A stretch of DNA of 64,000 nucleotides from Prochlorococcus sp. AG-355-A09. GTDB taxonomy: Bacteria; Cyanobacteriota; Cyanobacteriia; PCC-6307; Cyanobiaceae. The first letter of the stretch is position 1; every line of letters starts with the position of its first letter. Shown here piece by piece: positions 23,259-33,421 of this stretch. The notes under the pieces are model-generated. The model was given only the letters and a program-made list of their open reading frames with translations, did no database searches and was not told the origin of the DNA. The stretch lies in contig QCDG01000010.1 of NCBI GenBank assembly GCA_003280995.1, positions 1 to 64,000 of the forward strand, in the 5' to 3' direction. The position numbers were made by a program, and so were the translations under genes.

Positions 23259-24665
23259 TTATGAATTTAAAACTTGAAGCTTTTGCAGTTGATTTAAATT
23301 GTCCATAACACCATGATTCACTGCAGAGTGAGCCAAGCGAAGAGCACTAACTACAGATAAAGATTTGCTACTTCCATGACCAATGACGCAAATACCATTC
23401 ACCCCAAGTAATAAAGCTCCTCCATGTTCGGCATGATCTAACCTTTTCTTAATTCTAAGTAGATTACTTTTTAAAAAAGCTGAACCAACTTTCCCCCGCC
23501 TTCCACGTGGCAACTCAGATCTCAAAATATCTAATAAAACTCCTCCCACAGATTCAAGAAATTTCAATAGTATATTCCCAGTAAATCCATCACAGACTAC
23601 TACGTCGAAACTACCTGATAATACATCTCTCCCTTCACAATTACCTCCAAAATCAAAACTTTTTTCAGAAGATAATAATTCAAATGTTTTTAAGGATAAA
23701 TCATTACCTTTACATTCTTCTTCTCCAATATTTAATAGGCCAATTCTTGGTTTTTGTACTTGTAAGACATCCTTTGCATAAATATTGCCTAGAAGAGCAA
23801 ATTGATGCAGATAAGATGGCTTACAATCAGTATTTGCTCCGACATCTAAAACTAATACCGGGCGAGTTTGATCCCTTGTTGGAAACAATGCTCCAATAGC
23901 TGGTCTCTCAATCCCTTTTAATCTCCCAATTCTAAATATGGCAGAAGCCATCATGGCGCCTGAATTACCCGCGGAGTAGACAGCTTCAGCTTTATTATTT
24001 CTCACTAAATCCATTGCAACGTTTATACTTGCATTTTTCCTTTTTCTAACTGCGGTAGCTTCTTCATTCATCCCAATAGGCTCTCCACTATCAATCAATT
24101 CAAGACGATTATTATCTATTTCATTTTCTAATAATTCAGCTAAACCAGTTTTTTTTGCTGCATCTTTAACTTCTTCAATTTTGCCGACAAACTTTATATT
24201 TATTGGAAATCTACTTATTGCTTCTAGGCAACCCTCGAGAATTGGACCAGGAGCATAATCTCCACCCATCCCATCAACTGCGATCCAAATTCTTTTAGAT
24301 TGAGATTCCTCTACCCTATCTAAAATATTATCGTTATTTTGTAATCTTTTTAATGGGTCAAAAACTAATGGTTGTAAAGTATTTTTAGCTATTGAACTAG
24401 CATTTGAAACTACAGTGCTGGCAGTACTCACAACAGATTCAGCGCTTGAAACCACATTACCTGCAACATTACCTGCAACATTACTAGCTGTGCTAACAAC
24501 AGAGCCAGCACCAGAAACCATATTACCCGCAACAGTACTAGCCGTTGCTGCAGAACTAGCAGCAGTATCAACAATAGAAGTTACAGCCGAATTTCTTTTG
24601 TACCAAATAACTAATCTTCTAATAGCTCTGGACTTGTTAATTTTTTGCGCTGTTTCTTTCCCCAT
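23259..24665 (-). CDS. plsX: Phosphate acyltransferase PlsX with about 125-aa repetitive N-terminal extension
   Basis: PlsX core from IWIAVDGMGGDYAPGPILEG; extension rich in VSTAS/VAGN units. Confidence 0.93.
   Translation of the reverse strand: MGKETAQKINKSRAIRRLVIWYKRNSAVTSIVDTAASSAATASTVAGNMVSGAGSVVSTASNVAGNVAGNVVSSAESVVSTASTVVSNASSIAKNTLQPLVFDPLKRLQNNDNILDRVEESQSKRIWIAVDGMGGDYAPGPILEGCLEAISRFPINIKFVGKIEEVKDAAKKTGLAELLENEIDNNRLELIDSGEPIGMNEEATAVRKRKNASINVAMDLVRNNKAEAVYSAGNSGAMMASAIFRIGRLKGIERPAIGALFPTRDQTRPVLVLDVGANTDCKPSYLHQFALLGNIYAKDVLQVQKPRIGLLNIGEEECKGNDLSLKTFELLSSEKSFDFGGNCEGRDVLSGSFDVVVCDGFTGNILLKFLESVGGVLLDILRSELPRGRRGKVGSAFLKSNLLRIKKRLDHAEHGGALLLGVNGICVIGHGSSKSLSVVSALRLAHSAVNHGVMDNLNQLQKLQVLNS
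24455..24484. repeat. 12-bp tandem repeat (cattacctgcaa x2.5) inside plsX, encoding VAGN units
   Basis: Direct reading: cattacctgcaa cattacctgcaa cattac. Confidence 0.9.
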
Positions 24666-25412
24666 TTATTTACCATCAAAAGGAGCAATATCAACAATTC
24701 GTTGAAAAAGATATCCTGTACCCCTCGCTGTCAAAATTAATTCAGGATTTGCTGGATCAGCCTCAAGTTTTGATCTTAATCTTGATATGTGAACATCCAC
24801 GACTCTGGTATCTACATGTCTCTCGGGGGTATATCCCCAAACTTCTTTCAAAATCTCTCCTCTACTAAATGGCTCTCCTGACCTACTTACCAAAAGCTCT
24901 AGGAGACTAAATTCCATTCCAGTTAATCTTATTCTTTCATCGCTTTTAAAAACTTGTCTTCGATTTGTATCAATTTTTATATCAGTTACCAAAATTAATC
25001 CTGAATTAGGCATTCCAGGAATTTGTTCTTTGTCGATTCTTCTGAGAACGCACCTAATTCTAGCTTCTAACTCTTTTGGGCTGAATGGTTTTACTACATA
25101 ATCATCAGCACCTAATTCTAAACCTGTTATTCTATCTGCAACATCTCCTAATGCAGTTAACATAACAATTGGAACATCAGAATCTTTCCTTAATTCTTGA
25201 CAAACTCCATAACCATCTAGCTTTGGCATCATGACGTCCAGCACTACTAAATCAGGTTCATAATCCTTAAATAACTTTAGTGCTTCTTTACCATCACTTG
25301 CAGTTACCACCTTGTAGCCAATCATGGAGAGACGTGTCTCCAGAATTCTTCTAATACTTGCCTCGTCATCTGCTACAAGTATGGTTTCTTTAGTTTGACT
25401 AGATAAAGCCAT
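24666..25412 (-). CDS. rpaB: OmpR-family response regulator RpaB (Ycf27)
   Basis: Receiver (VLDVMMPKLDGYGVCQELRKDSDVPIVMLTALGDVADRITGLELGADDYVVKPFSPKELEARIR) and winged-helix domain typical of RpaB. Confidence 0.92.
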   Translation of the reverse strand: MALSSQTKETILVADDEASIRRILETRLSMIGYKVVTASDGKEALKLFKDYEPDLVVLDVMMPKLDGYGVCQELRKDSDVPIVMLTALGDVADRITGLELGADDYVVKPFSPKELEARIRCVLRRIDKEQIPGMPNSGLILVTDIKIDTNRRQVFKSDERIRLTGMEFSLLELLVSRSGEPFSRGEILKEVWGYTPERHVDTRVVDVHISRLRSKLEADPANPELILTARGTGYLFQRIVDIAPFDGK

Positions 25413-25519
25413 TTGTTTCTATTAGCTAATCAGTAAGAGAATTTATTATTAACCTAATCTAACTTGTAGAGGGGCAATATCCCAAACATTGCAGTTCCAT
25501 TACTTCATTCAGAAACTTA

Positions 25520-26881
25520 ATGTCTAGCAAATTATCGATTTTTATTTGTCAGAATTGTGGATCTGAAACTTCTCAATACTTTGGTAAATGCCTTAATTGC
25601 AACTCATGGAATTCCATTGTTGAAGAAATAAAAAGTAAGAGCTCTAAATATCAAGAAATAAAAAATATAAAAAACAGTAAAAAATCTATACCATTCAATG
25701 AGATCTCATCAAAAAAAATATCAAGATTCACTAGTGGTTTTAGGGAATTTGATCGAGTTCTTGGAGGTGGAATAGTACCTGGATCTGTTGTTTTACTGGG
25801 AGGCGAACCAGGTATAGGTAAAAGTACAATAGTTCTTCAATCAGCAGGAAAAATATCTCTTACTGAGAAAGTTTTATATATCACTGCAGAAGAATCTTTA
25901 GAACAAGTAAAAATTAGATGGGAAAGATTAAAACAAAACAGTATAGATTTACAAATTTTTGCAGAAACCAATTTATCCCTAATTATTGAAGAGATCAAAC
26001 GTGTAAATCCAAGTTTCGCAATTATTGATAGTATTCAAGCCATCCATAATCATGAAATGCAAAGTTCTCCTGGATCGGTTTCTCAAGTTAGAGAATGTTC
26101 ATCTGAATTGCAAAATCTTGCCAAAGAAAATAACATTGCGCTTCTAATAATTGGTCATGTAACCAAAGATGGTGCTTTAGCTGGCCCTAAAACTCTAGAA
26201 CATTTAGTTGATACAGTAATAAACTTTGAAGGAGATAATATTTCCTCACATAGATTACTAAGAAGTATAAAAAATCGATTTGGATCGACCTTCGAGATTG
26301 GAATTTTTGAAATGCTTGAAGAGGGTTTACATGAGATAAAAAACCCAAGTTCAATTTTTACAAATAAAGAAAATATTTCAGGTGTAACAACTACAATTAC
26401 AAATGAAGGCTCTCGACCATTAGCAGTTGATATACAAGCACTGGTAAATAAAACTTTCTACAGTAACCCGAGACGTACTACAACTGGAATAAGCATAAAT
26501 AGATTGCATCAAATTCTAGCTGTTATTGAAAAACACGTAGGAATAAAATTATCTGAATTTGATTGTTATATAGCTACTGGTGGGGGGTTTGAAATTAATG
26601 ATCCATCCTCTGACTTAGGTGTAGCAATATCAATTTTATCAAGTTTGAAAAATATTCCTCCTTTGGCTAGTACCTCATTTATTGGGGAATTGGGTTTGAG
26701 CGGTCAAGTTAGAAAATCGAATAACCTTCGTACAAAGATAGAAGAAGCTGTAAGACTAGGTATCAAAAATATCGTAGTGCCAAAATTAGAGGAGGAGCTA
26801 AATAATAATTTTCAAAATTTAATAAATATTAAAGAGATATCCAATATTAAAGAAGCAGTTGATTATTCTTTATCAAAATAA
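25520..26881 (+). CDS. radA: DNA repair protein RadA/Sms
   Basis: N-terminal Cys4 zinc motif (CQNCG...CLNCNSW), Walker A GGEPGIGKST, C-terminal Lon-like domain. Confidence 0.95.
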   Translation: MSSKLSIFICQNCGSETSQYFGKCLNCNSWNSIVEEIKSKSSKYQEIKNIKNSKKSIPFNEISSKKISRFTSGFREFDRVLGGGIVPGSVVLLGGEPGIGKSTIVLQSAGKISLTEKVLYITAEESLEQVKIRWERLKQNSIDLQIFAETNLSLIIEEIKRVNPSFAIIDSIQAIHNHEMQSSPGSVSQVRECSSELQNLAKENNIALLIIGHVTKDGALAGPKTLEHLVDTVINFEGDNISSHRLLRSIKNRFGSTFEIGIFEMLEEGLHEIKNPSSIFTNKENISGVTTTITNEGSRPLAVDIQALVNKTFYSNPRRTTTGISINRLHQILAVIEKHVGIKLSEFDCYIATGGGFEINDPSSDLGVAISILSSLKNIPPLASTSFIGELGLSGQVRKSNNLRTKIEEAVRLGIKNIVVPKLEEELNNNFQNLINIKEISNIKEAVDYSLSK

Positions 26882-26886
26882 AAAAA

Positions 26887-27408
26887 TCAAAGGTACATAT
26901 CAATTGAACTTCTACCTGAGTTTTTCAACCAATTCTCAATATCTAAATACCCACCTGGATAAAGTCTTACTGCTTTAGACCAGACTTCAGCAGCTTTATC
27001 AAACCAAATATCTCTCTGATCTAAATCACCATTTTGCTCAGCATATCTTCCCCTTTTTTCATAAATTAAACCTATATTTTTCAAACATGATGGTTGTTTG
27101 GGATTTTCTACTAATGCTTTTTCATAAGTTTCAATAGACAAATCCTCTTCACCATTACTCATGTATATAATTGCCATATTTTTTAAAGTCTCGCCCCTAT
27201 CAATTTTATTTTCTTCAAGCAGTAAACTCTCTTTGTAATACTCTAATGCTTCCGAATAATCCCCATTATTTTGTGCAGCTAAGCCATCTCTATAATAAAT
27301 ATATGCCTTTTTTTCTTTCTCAGCTATAGGCATTATTTTTACAATAGATTCAGCAATTACAGTAAAAGCTTTATCAATAAAATTGTCTCTGTTTTGATTA
27401 CTAGGCAC
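26887..27408 (-). CDS. ycf3: Photosystem I assembly protein Ycf3 (TPR); GTG start preferred over the longer ORF
   Basis: [42 protein letters not shown] matches the Ycf3 N-terminus (NFIDK...YYRDG); GTG at 27408 gives 173 aa. Confidence 0.85.
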   Translation of the reverse strand: MPSNQNRDNFIDKAFTVIAESIVKIMPIAEKEKKAYIYYRDGLAAQNNGDYSEALEYYKESLLLEENKIDRGETLKNMAIIYMSNGEEDLSIETYEKALVENPKQPSCLKNIGLIYEKRGRYAEQNGDLDQRDIWFDKAAEVWSKAVRLYPGGYLDIENWLKNSGRSSIDMYL

Positions 27409-27520
27409 TGCTCTAAATCTAATAAAATTAATATAGTAATTTAAAAAATAACTATTTAAAAAGTCTATTACATTTATTATTATAGTTAAAAATAAAGTCA
27501 AGCATTAATTTGCTTTTATC

Positions 27521-29824
27521 GTGAAAAATATGGAGATCATTCAATTAAGCGTTACAGGAATGAAGTGCGGAGGTTGCGTTAGTACTGTTGAAAAAATATT
27601 GAATAATTCTGATGGTATTGAAAATGTTTCTGTTAACTTGCTTACTGAAAGTGCATATTTTGAGATTACCCAGAAACATATAGAAATAGAAACAGTTCTA
27701 GAAAATCTAAAAGAGAATGGTTTTCCATCAAAAATTTACATAAATGATTTTTCAAAAAAAATAAACAAGGCAGAATTAGAAAAAAAAAAGAAGTGGAATA
27801 ATCAATGGAAAAAACTAACTTTTGCTTTATTACTTTTATTATTTTCAGGTTTAGGTCATTTAGCAGAGGGAAGATATATAAATTTTCCGATATTAGGTAA
27901 TATATTTTTTCACGCTTCATTAGCGACATTAGCTCTTTTATTTCCTGGCAGAGAAATAATTATTAATGGGTTTAAATCATTTATTAAGAACCGTCCTGAT
28001 ATGGATTCTCTAGTAGCTCTTGGAGTAACTAGCGCATATATAACGAGTCTTCTATCCTTAATATTTCCTGCTACTAGTTTTCCTTGTTTTTTTAATGAAC
28101 CAGTTATGCTGTTAGGTTTTATATTGATTGGGCGTTTCTTAGAGGAAAGAGCAAGATACCAAACTGGTTCATCCATTGGAGAGTTATTAGACCTTCAACC
28201 TGAAATGGCAAATATCTACACAGAAGATAATCAAATAAAATCAATAAGAGTAAACACTTTAAGACCAAATCAAGAGATACAAGTTTTAGCTGGAGACAGA
28301 GTACCTGCTGACTGCATTGTGACTCAAGGTAATTCATATATTGATGTTTCGCATATCACTGGAGAATCCAAACCTATCGAGGTAAAAGAAGGAGAAAAAC
28401 TATCTAGTGGTTCTTTAAATCTCAATTCAACTCTTAGACTTAAAGTACAAAATGTTGGAGGGGATTCTTCTCTTGCAAAACTAGTAAATCTTATTGAGTC
28501 TGTAAACGCTAGAAAACCTCGCATTCAAAGAATTGCCGATGAAATTGCAGGCAAATTTACTTACTTTGTGCTTATTTTTGCTACTTTAACTTTCTTCTTT
28601 TGGTGGAAAGGGGCAAGAAACATTTGGCCAGATTTATTAAGTCATAATAATCAATTAATCACTCACACAAGCCATACACTTCATAGTTCGCTTGGTAGTA
28701 ATGCTGAGAATTTTCTTAGTTTAGCCATACAATTGTCAATTGCTGTTTTAGTAATAGCTTGTCCTTGTGCATTAGGTTTAGCCACCCCAACTGTAATAAC
28801 TGTCGCATCAGGTAAAGCAGCAAAAAAGGGCGTCTTATTTAAAGGCGGGGACAAAATAGAGATGGCTTCAAAAATTAATCAAATTATTTTTGATAAGACA
28901 GGCACTTTAACAAAAGGTAAGCCTTTTATTGTTGATTATAAAAATTATGATGATCATTCATTTTTATTAAAAATAGCTGCCAGTTTAGAAAAGGAAAGCA
29001 GACATCCAATCGCAGATGCCTTAATTCAAGAGGCAAAAAAGCAAAATTTAAGTTTATTTCCAATAAAGAAAATTTTTACTCATTCAGGGCGAGGTATTTC
29101 TGGAGAACTTGAATCAATTGATGGAATTATTAATATTGGAAATATTGAATGGCTACTAAGCAAAGGAATAATTATTGATAGTAAGGCAAAAAAAGTCATT
29201 GAAAATGAAGAAACAAAAACGAACACTATCATTGGAGTAAGTATCAAAGATAAGTTGTTAGGCTTTATTTTGCTAGGAGATTTACTCAGAGATGATTCAA
29301 TTAAAACAGTTCAAAATTTGAGAGAAAACAAATTTAAAATTAATATTTTAAGTGGCGATAGGAAACAAACGGTTTTAGCTTTAGCAAAAAAAATTGGTTG
29401 TAAAGAAACAGAAGTAAAATGGGATCTTCTTCCTGAAATGAAGCTCAAGACTATAGAAAATTTAAAAATTAATAATAAAGTGGCAATGATTGGTGATGGT
29501 ATTAATGATGTCCCAGCCTTAGCATCCTCAGACTTAGGAATTGCGGTAGGATCTGGTACTCAAATAGCCAAGGCAAACGCAGATGTAGTATTAATGGGAG
29601 ATCAACTAAATGGATTACCCTACGCCTTAAATCTTGCAAAAAAAACTATAAGAAAAATAAACCAAAATCTAACATGGGCTTTTGGTTACAACTTACTAGC
29701 TATACCTTTAGCCGCCGGCATTTTATTCCCTAAATACGGTATTCTTCTTACTCCCTCAATAGCAGCATTATTAATGGCGATTAGCTCTATTACAGTTGTA
29801 ATTAACGCTTTATCTTTGGATTAA
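27521..29824 (+). CDS. P1B-type (copper-like) metal-transporting ATPase
   Basis: HMA domain GMKCGGC, CPC motif (IACPCALGLATP), DKTGTLTKGKP, HP motif (ESRHPIADALI), GDGINDVPALASSDLGIAVG. Confidence 0.93.
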   Translation: MKNMEIIQLSVTGMKCGGCVSTVEKILNNSDGIENVSVNLLTESAYFEITQKHIEIETVLENLKENGFPSKIYINDFSKKINKAELEKKKKWNNQWKKLTFALLLLLFSGLGHLAEGRYINFPILGNIFFHASLATLALLFPGREIIINGFKSFIKNRPDMDSLVALGVTSAYITSLLSLIFPATSFPCFFNEPVMLLGFILIGRFLEERARYQTGSSIGELLDLQPEMANIYTEDNQIKSIRVNTLRPNQEIQVLAGDRVPADCIVTQGNSYIDVSHITGESKPIEVKEGEKLSSGSLNLNSTLRLKVQNVGGDSSLAKLVNLIESVNARKPRIQRIADEIAGKFTYFVLIFATLTFFFWWKGARNIWPDLLSHNNQLITHTSHTLHSSLGSNAENFLSLAIQLSIAVLVIACPCALGLATPTVITVASGKAAKKGVLFKGGDKIEMASKINQIIFDKTGTLTKGKPFIVDYKNYDDHSFLLKIAASLEKESRHPIADALIQEAKKQNLSLFPIKKIFTHSGRGISGELESIDGIINIGNIEWLLSKGIIIDSKAKKVIENEETKTNTIIGVSIKDKLLGFILLGDLLRDDSIKTVQNLRENKFKINILSGDRKQTVLALAKKIGCKETEVKWDLLPEMKLKTIENLKINNKVAMIGDGINDVPALASSDLGIAVGSGTQIAKANADVVLMGDQLNGLPYALNLAKKTIRKINQNLTWAFGYNLLAIPLAAGILFPKYGILLTPSIAALLMAISSITVVINALSLD

Positions 29825-30463
29825 ATGAAAGGAAAATTTGTCGTTATTGAGGGTATTGATGGATGTGGTAAAACTACCCAAATAGATGAACTGTCTAAAT
29901 GGCTTCCTAAAAGTGGTCTAATAAAGAAAGGGTCAAAATTAATCACGACTAGAGAGCCTGGCGGCAGTCTTTTAGGAAAAAAACTTAGAGGACTGATTCT
30001 TGAAAATAATGAAAATAATAAGCCTTCATCTCTTGCAGAATTATTGCTTTATTCAGCGGATAGAGCTGAACACGTTTCCAAAATTATTTCACCTGCTTTA
30101 AATAACAATGATTGGGTAATAAGTGATAGATTCTCCGATTCGACACTTGCTTATCAAGGTTATGGAAGAAAAATAAATTTAGAAATAATTAAAAATATTG
30201 AATCTATTGTGTGTCAAGGAGTATCTCCAGATCTCACTTTCTTCTTAGAAATTTCTCCAGAAGAGAGCATATTTCGAAGAAAGAATGAAATTCCAGACAG
30301 AATAGAATCAGAAGGTATTAAATTTTTAGAAAAAGTAAATGAAGGCTTCAAACTAATTGCCAAACAAAAAAACTGGAAAGTAATATCTGCTTCACAAAAT
30401 ATTAAAACTATTTCTAATCAAATTAAGGAGACTTTACTAAACAATTTTTCTAATAACAAATGA
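29825..30463 (+). CDS. tmk: Thymidylate kinase
   Basis: [42 protein letters not shown]. Confidence 0.95.
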   Translation: MKGKFVVIEGIDGCGKTTQIDELSKWLPKSGLIKKGSKLITTREPGGSLLGKKLRGLILENNENNKPSSLAELLLYSADRAEHVSKIISPALNNNDWVISDRFSDSTLAYQGYGRKINLEIIKNIESIVCQGVSPDLTFFLEISPEESIFRRKNEIPDRIESEGIKFLEKVNEGFKLIAKQKNWKVISASQNIKTISNQIKETLLNNFSNNK

Positions 30464-31422
30464 TTGAGGTTAAAAAAAACAATTTTTTCTTGAATGAAGA
30501 AGTCAATACCTTTCTTAAGAACATAATTAAAAAAAAATCATTGGCTAATGGTTATATATTTTATGGTGCTGAAGGATTAGGCAAAAAACAAACTGCTCTT
30601 GAATTTATAAAAGAGATTTTCAAACAGTCTTCACAAAGCGAAAATGTTGAAGAGAGAATTACAAACAATAACCATCCTGATTTTTTAATTATTGAACCTA
30701 ATTCTCTTTTATCAACAAAAAGTTCAGGAAGTTCCGATCTTGAAAAAATAGTAAAAAGTGGATCTGAGATTATTAAAATTTCTCAAATACGTAATATCAA
30801 AACTTTTCTTGGTCAAAAATCAATAAACTCAGAAAAAAAAATTGTTTTGATTATTGATGCACACCTCTTAAACGAAGCAGCCTCGAATTGCCTTTTAAAA
30901 ACCTTAGAAGAACCAAGTAACGGCATTTTTATTTTACTAACATCTAAATTAAATCTTCTCTTAGATACGATTATCTCAAGATGTCAAATCGTCAGATTTC
31001 GATCTTTTTCTAGTAAACAAATAAAGTCGATTTTAAAAGATTATTTAGATACTTCTAAATCAAAGATAAATACAAATTTAAAATTTGAAGATTTAATTAA
31101 TTCATCCAATGGATCTCCAAATCAATTATTGAAAAATATTGAAATTTGGAATGATTTTTCAGATGAAATTATAAGTAAATTGGATTCTCCAATTAAAAAT
31201 AGTCTAGAAATATTAGAAATATCTAAATCAATATCTGAAAAATTAGAAATTTTGCAACAGATTTGTCTAGTAAATTTAATTCAAACAATTTGGTGGAGAA
31301 AAACAAAAAATATCGGTTTAGTTAAAAAACTTGAAAATTTAAAATATCTCTTAAAAAAAAACATTCAACCAAGGTTGGCATGGGAAATAGCTTTTTTAAA
31401 AATTTCTATGGAAGATATATGA
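30460..31422 (+). CDS. holB: DNA polymerase III delta' subunit
   Basis: [42 protein letters not shown]; overlaps the tmk 3' end by 4 nt. Confidence 0.88.
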   Translation: MIEVKKNNFFLNEEVNTFLKNIIKKKSLANGYIFYGAEGLGKKQTALEFIKEIFKQSSQSENVEERITNNNHPDFLIIEPNSLLSTKSSGSSDLEKIVKSGSEIIKISQIRNIKTFLGQKSINSEKKIVLIIDAHLLNEAASNCLLKTLEEPSNGIFILLTSKLNLLLDTIISRCQIVRFRSFSSKQIKSILKDYLDTSKSKINTNLKFEDLINSSNGSPNQLLKNIEIWNDFSDEIISKLDSPIKNSLEILEISKSISEKLEILQQICLVNLIQTIWWRKTKNIGLVKKLENLKYLLKKNIQPRLAWEIAFLKISMEDI

Positions 31423-31424
31423 GA

Positions 31425-32207
31425 TTAATCTACCGCAGAATTTATCAGGTTAGGATTTCTTGCTTGAATAAACTCTTGCCTAGCAGTTTCCACTTGAGAA
31501 CCAACAGGTAACTCGAGACAATATCCAGCACCATATACAGTTTTTATATAAACAGGTTTGCGTGGATCGGGTTCAAGTTTAGTGCGTAAATGTCTAATAT
31601 GAACTCTTATTGTCTCAATATCATCATCAGGTTCATATCCCCATACTTCTTTAAGAATCAGTGCTGGCGATACAGTTTGACCATGTCTCTGCAAAAGACA
31701 ATGAAGAAGTTCAAATTCAAGATGCGTTAACCTAACAGGAGATTCAAACCATATAGCTTCAAATCTTTCCGGAACAAGAGTTAAAGGGCCATAATTTAAT
31801 ATTTCTTGCTGGTTAGTAGAATTTAATTGTGCTCTGTTGGTTCTCCTTAATAAAGCTTTTATACGTACATATAATTCTTCTAAATCGAATGGTTTAGTAA
31901 TGTAATCATCTGCTCCAGAATTAAACCCAGTAACTTTATCTTTAAGACCGCCTAACGCAGTTATCATCAAAATTGGTATATTTGATGTTCTTTCGTCTCT
32001 TCTTAATCGCTGGCACAAAGTTAAACCATCAACACTTGGTAGCATTAAATCCAAAAGTATTAAATCTGGCGAATATTGAAGAGCTAATGCTTGTCCTTTA
32101 ATTCCATCTTCAGCTTTTTGGACATCGAAACCAGAATGTTCTAAATGTCTAGCCACCAAATCACGCATATCACGATCGTCTTCAATTAAGAGGATTGAAA
32201 TTTTCAT
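31425..32207 (-). CDS. rpaA: OmpR-family response regulator RpaA
   Basis: Receiver ([55 protein letters not shown]) and winged helix; matches recalled cyanobacterial RpaA. Confidence 0.85.
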   Translation of the reverse strand: MKISILLIEDDRDMRDLVARHLEHSGFDVQKAEDGIKGQALALQYSPDLILLDLMLPSVDGLTLCQRLRRDERTSNIPILMITALGGLKDKVTGFNSGADDYITKPFDLEELYVRIKALLRRTNRAQLNSTNQQEILNYGPLTLVPERFEAIWFESPVRLTHLEFELLHCLLQRHGQTVSPALILKEVWGYEPDDDIETIRVHIRHLRTKLEPDPRKPVYIKTVYGAGYCLELPVGSQVETARQEFIQARNPNLINSAVD

Positions 32208-32436
32208 ATTTATAAACTATTAAATTAAAATTAAATTTTAGTAATACGATTCTCTCAAGAATTTATAAAGATTGCTGAATTACTGTAAACAATTTTATCA
32301 ATTAGAATTATCACATAAATTAGTGATAGCAATAGATTAGATGAAAATTCCTAATTTTAATAAATTTGAAATTTTAGAATTTCTTTCGATTCTATTCACT
32401 TTTTCTTAATAATCAAAGGATTAATAGAAACAAATA

Positions 32437-32532
32437 ATGGTTCAAATTGAAAGAATATTCTATTCCGATTGCCATTGTAAGTTTATAAAAATTGAATTAA
32501 ATGGAGTTTTTCAGCTTTCAAAATGTAATTAA
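32437..32532 (+). CDS. Candidate sORF (31 aa: MVQIERIFYSDCHCKFIKIELNGVFQLSKCN)
   Basis: Complete ATG-to-TAA ORF in a ~400-nt otherwise empty spacer; no family recognised. Confidence 0.25.
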   Translation: MVQIERIFYSDCHCKFIKIELNGVFQLSKCN

Positions 32533-32608
32533 TTAAGTTTAAAATTTTTCATTTCTACAAAATGTTTAAACCCATAATATTATTTATATAAAAAATATTT
32601 AAGTATCC

Positions 32609-32968
32609 ATGAAAAAGAAGTCTATTATTTATTCTGATTTATCAAAAAAACAACTAGAAACTCTGAAAGAACTTTACATTCAAAAAAAAGTTGAATCGAT
32701 GAGTCATCAAGAACTTAAACAATATGTATTAGAAATTATTTCACATCAGATAAATGATACTATTGGCAAAGAAGAGGAAATGGAAGCATGGAGAGAAATG
32801 TCAGATTTTTTTGGAGAACAATTTGAAATAAATATCTTAGAAATACAAACAAAATATATTGACGATAAAAACGTAATTGAAACAGAAATAGATTCTCAGA
32901 AGCAAAGAATAGAATTACTTGAAAGGAATAATTTAGATCAAGAGAAAAAGGATATGTGGGATGACTAA
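32609..32968 (+). CDS. Hypothetical acidic coiled-coil-like protein (119 aa)
   Basis: Intact ORF with Glu/Lys-rich helical composition; no antisense competitor. Confidence 0.65.
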   Translation: MKKKSIIYSDLSKKQLETLKELYIQKKVESMSHQELKQYVLEIISHQINDTIGKEEEMEAWREMSDFFGEQFEINILEIQTKYIDDKNVIETEIDSQKQRIELLERNNLDQEKKDMWDD

Positions 32969-33244
32969 AATTTTCTGAATGGTGTAGTAATTCAAAGTAT
33001 ATAAACGAAAATATGTTTTAATTTTAAAAATGAAAATAAATCAAAGAGCTTGTTATTCACTTTTACGGAGAATTTTATAATTGTTCTAATTACTGTTCTT
33101 AAAAAACAAATTTTAAATTTATAACTACTTAGTAATGATTATAAATTAATTATACTAAATGTTCTATATACTGTTATTAAAATTACGTCAAATATACTTT
33201 GATTATATCTTCGGCTTATGACTATTTTGCAAAAAAGTCAAAGA

Positions 33245-33277
33245 AATAAAAAAAGTCACCTTTTTATGGTGACTTTG
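33245..33277 (-). terminator. Rho-independent terminator of tRNA-Asn
   Basis: Minus-strand AAAGTCACC-ATAAAAA-GGTGACTTT stem followed by T-rich tract. Confidence 0.85.
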
Positions 33278-33300
33278 GATAACTTTTTGAAATTTATAAA

Positions 33301-33372
<72 letters not shown>

Positions 33373-33421
33373 ATATAGAATGAATTTAACTCGTTAAAGT
33401 ACCTTATGACAAGTACAAGAG

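Noticed and set aside
24415-24705. 96-aa plus ORF with striking LPATLPATLLAVLTTE repeats
   Set aside because: Antisense to the plsX repeat region and rpaB/plsX junction; its repetitiveness is a by-product of the plsX repeats.
27481-28524. Several minus-strand ORFs within the P-type ATPase (27666..27929, 27910..28176, 28119..28337, 28324..28524)
   Set aside because: Mutually overlapping antisense ORFs in a strong CDS; no domain support.
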